Positions 7,106-10,579 of a stretch of 10,579 nucleotides of DNA are shown here, one piece after another (the stretch's first letter is position 1; every line of letters begins with the position of its first letter). The DNA is from Phoronis pallida (taxonomy: Eukaryota; Phoronida; Phoronidae), in contig JAOXYC010232792.1 of NCBI GenBank assembly GCA_028565715.1, forward strand, positions 1 to 10,579, given 5' to 3'. The notes under the pieces are model-generated. The model was given only the letters and a program-made list of their open reading frames with translations, ran no database searches and was not told where the DNA came from. Both the position numbers and the translations under genes were made by a program.

Positions 7106-7734
7106 GTGAGTTTCTTAAGTCATAAGCCAAAGCTGCAAATTTGATTATAATTCTCAATATTGTGTTTCTGCAGCGACCTGGGTCTGGTTGTCACGTGAAT
7201 GTCTGTCACTTCCGGTATGGAACGAGGCTACAGTTCGTCTGCTTTCATTGGGTGTATTCAATCTTTTTTCTATTTCTAAGGATATAAATCTGAAACACGT
7301 ACATGTAACTGATTTGATATTGAGGAAGGCGTTGTTTAAATAAAAAATGATGAAACTCGGCAAGGTGGCAATCCCATGTGGTCTGTTGTTAGGTTAAGTT
7401 TATCAATCTTTCTAGCCTTTTCACATAGTTGACAAAATGTGAAAAGTAACACAATATTAGAATCCTCATGTCAATTTTCAATCAGAAATGCGAAATTGCT
7501 TTGAAAATGATCTTGGACATTGATGATTGAGAAATAAAGAAACATCCCATTTCATTTCAACCTTTTATAAAGCAGACGAACACTTATATGTATAGCCTCG
7601 TTATATACAGGTAGGGCTACAGAAATTCCTCCCTCAAACTTTGTCCTTTCATTTATGAAAAATCATTTTTGCATCAACGAGTTTAGTTTACCACACTACA
7701 ACCAATTTCAAGTAATATGTATTTGTTTTTGTAG
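7106..7734 (+). other. intron 7 (629 bp) with a possible alternative exon
   Basis: This intron separates the Walker A exon from the main exon. It holds a good acceptor, TTGTGTTTCTGCAG, at 7173, after which the exon 7 frame stays open to TAA at 7341-7343 (TWVWLSRECLSLPVWNE onward). A donor-like GTGAAT at 7195 would define a 21-nt in-frame cassette (7174-7194). Either could be an alternative exon. Nothing else is recognised in this intron, including the minus-strand open frame at 7154-7363. Confidence 0.4.
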
Positions 7735-9872
7735 AGCATAACAGTGAAATAGAAGGAAATGGCAACCAAAAGGAAAAAAAGATGTCCAGATGGCGCAGTC
7801 TTAGTGTACCATTCTGTACATATATCATTGTCATGGTATTCATATTCGCAATCATTACTGCTATTGCTTGTACAATCAGTCTAAAGGTGGGAGTCTATAG
7901 CTATGAAAATTCCAACAGTACTAAACTTAATTCCCCAACAAGCTCGAATGAATCAATATCTTTCGTTCCACTATACAGCTTAGTGTGTTTAATTGGTGTT
8001 GTTTTCATCGTCCTATTCGTATCGGGACGGGGACTCCATTCATCTGGTTGTTCAAGGGGTGAGGATTTCTACAAATTACTTGTTATGTTGTTTTGCAACC
8101 AACCACCACCATGTAAACTCCAAACTGACATGGAAGTAATTGAAGTACGTTTTGATGCGTGGGAGTACGCAGGATCAGATTTCTTATGGGCAGCCATTGT
8201 GACGAACTTGTGTGCTGCCGTGGAGAAGAAATTTGGCTACTGGAAAGTAAGAATGTTCCGTGTTGTTGAAACCGAGGCCAATGACGATATACAGGATATG
8301 CTCGACAAACAAGAACAAATTTCAAAAGAAGCCGAAAAAACAGTGGAACAAACAAACTTCCACAAGTGTCCAAATTTTTTGTCTTGTTTTTCGCAGAGAA
8401 ATGGGTCAAAGAAAACTGAAAAGCTAGAGGAGCGGAAAATTTACAACAAGTTTCCAATGTTCATTTTTTGGTTGTCTGTTTTGTCAGTAGTCATTACGTC
8501 TATATTTACCATAGTCATTTACTCTTCGCTGGTAAAAACTTCTACTCTTTCAAATACACTCAGGCTGATTTCTGGGGCCTTTTTGTTTGTCTCATTTTTA
8601 ACGCAAATTAAGAAAATTATAAATCTCATGAAGTCACTTTTCCAGTCACAAGCTCAGCGGGTATCGCGTTTACAAACTAGCAGGACAAAGCCAAACTTTG
8701 ATGAACAACTGGGATTCATGCACAAGGTCAGAAATGAGGTTTTCTTTGTCCAATACTTTTTGAAGTACATGGAATGTTTGTACCAGTCCAAATACCGTGT
8801 GTTGTTATTGGTAGACGACCTTGACAGAGTGAAAGCCGAAAAGATACTTAAAGTTTTGGAAGCAGTGAACATTCTTCTTTCCGATTCCAATTCACCATTT
8901 ATATCTGTTATTGCAATCGACCCACGAATCGTCGTCAAAGCTGTAGAGAAGTCGTTCACAAAGGTCTTTCACGACTGTAACATAAATGGCCATGAGTACT
9001 TAAAGAAAATCATACAGCTCCCTTTCTGTTTACCAGATGTTGACGACAGCAAGATTGAACGTTTCTTAGAGATTACAATTAATGAGATTAATGAGAAGGA
9101 TAAAATTCCTACGCCTACTGAACCTTCTTATAATCATCAAACCGATCCAGCTAAGGAAGAAGTAAAAAAAAAAGGATATGTAAACAGTCCAAAGCCAACT
9201 CATTTACACAATCAACAAACTAATAAAAAGAAACACCAACCAGGTGAATCAGATTCAGTCGAAAAATCAATCAAAGAGCATCCCATTCCAAGCAAGGGTA
9301 AATGCAACCCTCTTGTCGAAGCTTTGAAAATATACAAAACTAACCCCGAACTTTTGTTTGCCAATCCCAGGAACATCACACGTATAACAAATATATTGAT
9401 GTTGACCATGAAGTTGTTAAAACAACGAAACAAAATTAAAGATATCAGGTTCATCCATGACCTAGCTTGGTGGGTTTTACTTACAGAGCAGTGGCCATAC
9501 AGAGTAAGTTGGTTGATTCAGATGTTTGACGATGATTGCCAGAATATGGTAATTAGAAGGACCAAAATGAATGGTGATCGTCTTTTAATGGATGTTTATG
9601 ATGAAATCGAATATCAGTTGTGTAAGCCAGCCGACTGGCAGGCATTACTGAGTCTAGATTACGACCCCGAGTTATTTAGACGCTTTTTACAGATCAGCCC
9701 ATTTAAAGTTAAAGACCTGGAAAGGCTTCTGCCCTTGACTTTCAATCTTGATCTGTCTCTTAAGGCTACGATAGCGGAGACACTTGCTGAAGAGCAAATC
9801 AGGAGTAAAAATAAAACTGATCCACCTCATTGTTGTTGCTGTGTGCAGCAGAAGTCACAGAGTGGACACTAA
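7735..9872 (+). CDS. KAP-family P-loop NTPase, main exon 8 (membrane helices, Walker B, C-terminus)
   Basis: This 2138-nt terminal exon encodes residues 316-1027 and ends at TAA. The acceptor TTTGTTTTTGTAG|AG joins exon 7 in phase 1, so the in-frame ATG at 7782 is internal. Order of features: a basic stretch (QKEKKMSRWR), membrane helices at about 341-365 and 393-413, the conserved FDAWEY block (455-460), a charged coiled region, helices at about 556-581 and 591-607, Walker B VLLLVDDLDR (671-680), AIDP (709-712), YLKKIIQLPF (737-746), a low-complexity K/P/H-rich linker (about 771-839), NPRNITRITN (859-868) and CCCC near the end (1015-1018). Membrane segments between Walker A and Walker B are the hallmark of KAP NTPases. 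The NTPase should face the cytosol. The closest named vertebrate relative by architecture is NKPD1. The substrate and cellular role are unknown. Confidence 0.95.
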
Positions 9873-9971
9873 AAACCCAGAAGGGTTTAACGAAAATATC
9901 TTGTTCTTGAGAGTGAATTATTCATTTTAGACGACAGCTTCGGCAAGGACTTGAAATTACGGACCCATACA
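9873..9971 (+). other. start of 3' UTR / 3' flank
   Basis: Directly after the stop codon a small hairpin can form (AAACCC-AGAA-GGGTTT, 9873-9888). I found no AATAAA or ATTAAA on the plus strand between the stop and the end of the window. The cleavage site either uses a variant signal or lies beyond 10579. Confidence 0.4.
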
Positions 9972-10085
9972 GGCCCGTAGTCAGCCTTTAAAAGTGGAGG
10001 AGGCATTCCCTTATTTTTATATTTTTTTATCAAATTTCAGAGGAGGCAGCTGCCTCCTCTGCCTGAATGGTAGCTACGGCAGTGC
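9972..10085. mobile_element. degenerate inverted-repeat (MITE-like) patch with 24-bp perfect palindrome
   Basis: The left side reads GGCCCGTAGTCAGCC then GGAGGAGGCA. The reverse complement of the right side reads GCCGTAGCTACC then GAGGAGGCAG. These are matching but diverged terminal repeats. At the inner edge, 10038-10061 is a perfect palindrome (CAGAGGAGGCAG followed by its mirror). CGTAG...GAGGAGGCA-type ends are familiar from short DNA elements in invertebrate genomes, but I cannot name the family. It has no coding content and lies in the 3' flank. Confidence 0.5.
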
Positions 10086-10160
10086 CATATATGTTTGACA
10101 GGCAGGTACTCTAACATCGTCTGAGTCTGAACCCCGGGTCTGAATGGTACTCTGGGAGTC
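10086..10160. other. 3' flank, nothing recognised
   Basis: This is unique-looking sequence between the MITE-like patch and the minus-strand coding-like remnant. No signal is seen. Confidence 0.4.
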
Positions 10161-10392
10161 CTATGTGTTGGCGAAATGATTGACTAGTTCCATTGGCGTT
10201 CTCCCCAAATGCGACGCACTGATAATCCACATCGTCTTGTCATGTTCTATTACATTGTAAACAACGAGGTTGCTATTGATCCCTCAATGTTGTTGGTTCC
10301 ATCTTTTTCAAGGTATTCTACCAGGTTTGCCAACGATCAATCCTTCTATTTACCACATTGTAAGACAAATGTTCATCTCCACAGTTAGCCTA
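10161..10392 (-). pseudogene. degenerate minus-strand coding-like fragment
   Basis: Reading the minus strand from about 10392 down, coding-like segments appear in three successive frames. The first is ANCGDEHLSYNVVNRRIDRW, then a stop. The second is NLVEYLEKDGTNNIEGSIAT, then a stop. The last is VVYNVIEHDKTMWIISASH and GRTPMELVNHFANT, then TAG at 10161-10163. The amino acid composition is protein-like but two frame changes are needed, so this would be a decayed gene or transposon fragment. It could also be chance. I recognise no domain. Confidence 0.22.
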
Positions 10393-10490
10393 CATGTATG
10401 TCCCATCCACCACCAGAATATGATATAATTCGAGTCAATATATAGTTTTATCACTTAACTACCCTTATATTCGAAATGATATCACTTTGT

Positions 10491-10507
10491 GATATATATA
10501 TATATTA
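10491..10507. repeat. AT microsatellite
   Basis: This is a short (AT)n run, GATATATATATATATTA. It follows a small ATATCAC/GTGATAT hairpin at 10479-10495. Likely polymorphic, with no function inferred. Confidence 0.7.
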
Positions 10508-10579
10508 TTACACAGTGGAGTACACGAGTACTGAAACACGTGAAAAGCATTGTTTGCGACAGGTAAAGAATATTGAAAT

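Noticed and set aside
7154-7363. Minus-strand 69-codon open frame in intron 7
   Set aside because: It has no domain and no splice partners. The plus strand offers a more plausible alternative exon.
7782-7784. ATG at 7782 as the start codon of the protein
   Set aside because: The frame is open upstream to an excellent acceptor at 7734 and joins the Walker A exon in phase. Starting here would give an NTPase without its P-loop.
8083-9454. Minus-strand open frames of 80-124 codons inside the main exon
   Set aside because: They lie antisense to the clear KAP NTPase coding sequence and have no independent support.
1-10579. CRISPR array or bacterial operon
   Set aside because: There are no regularly spaced direct repeats, and the coding regions are spliced with GT..AG introns, so the DNA is eukaryotic.

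Overview
The window reads as a piece of an AT-rich animal genome, most likely an invertebrate. The main gene is split by introns with GT..AG borders. The spaces between and inside genes hold short inverted-repeat (foldback/MITE-like) elements, with no operons or ribosome binding sites. Nothing in the sequence lets me name the species.

Layout. Positions 1-1984 are non-coding and repeat-rich: an 81-bp imperfect palindrome at the left edge, a 247-bp element with 38-bp terminal inverted repeats, a degenerate repeat tract and a possible tRNA-like SINE head. Positions 1985-9872 hold one plus-strand gene that I reconstruct as eight coding exons (1985-2074, 3571-3657, 4233-4404, 4974-5183, 5363-5527, 6614-6636, 6907-7105, 7735-9872). 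All intron phases agree (0,0,1,1,1,0,1). The total is 3084 nt, or 1027 residues plus a stop, with no frameshift needed. Positions 9873-10579 are the 3' flank, with a palindromic MITE-like patch, a degenerate minus-strand coding-like stretch and an AT microsatellite.

The gene encodes a KAP-family P-loop NTPase, the family of Kidins220/ARMS, PifA and vertebrate NKPD1. The Walker A motif (residues 297-304) lies on the 199-nt exon 7. Exon 8 carries four predicted membrane helices inserted into the NTPase fold, the FDAWEY block, the Walker B DDLDR motif (676-680) and the helical C-terminal part. Upstream is an acidic N-terminus with a dileucine-type sorting motif and a roughly 180-residue alpha/beta-looking region that I do not recognise.

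The most notable oddity is intron 5 (5528-6613). It contains further coding-like blocks whose phases chain to exon 6, but they are cut off from exon 5 by a one-base frame offset and an in-frame TGA at a donor-like site. They look like relic exons, an alternative isoform, or exons broken by an assembly error. Introns 1 and 3 each carry a long foldback that could form double-stranded RNA in the pre-mRNA.
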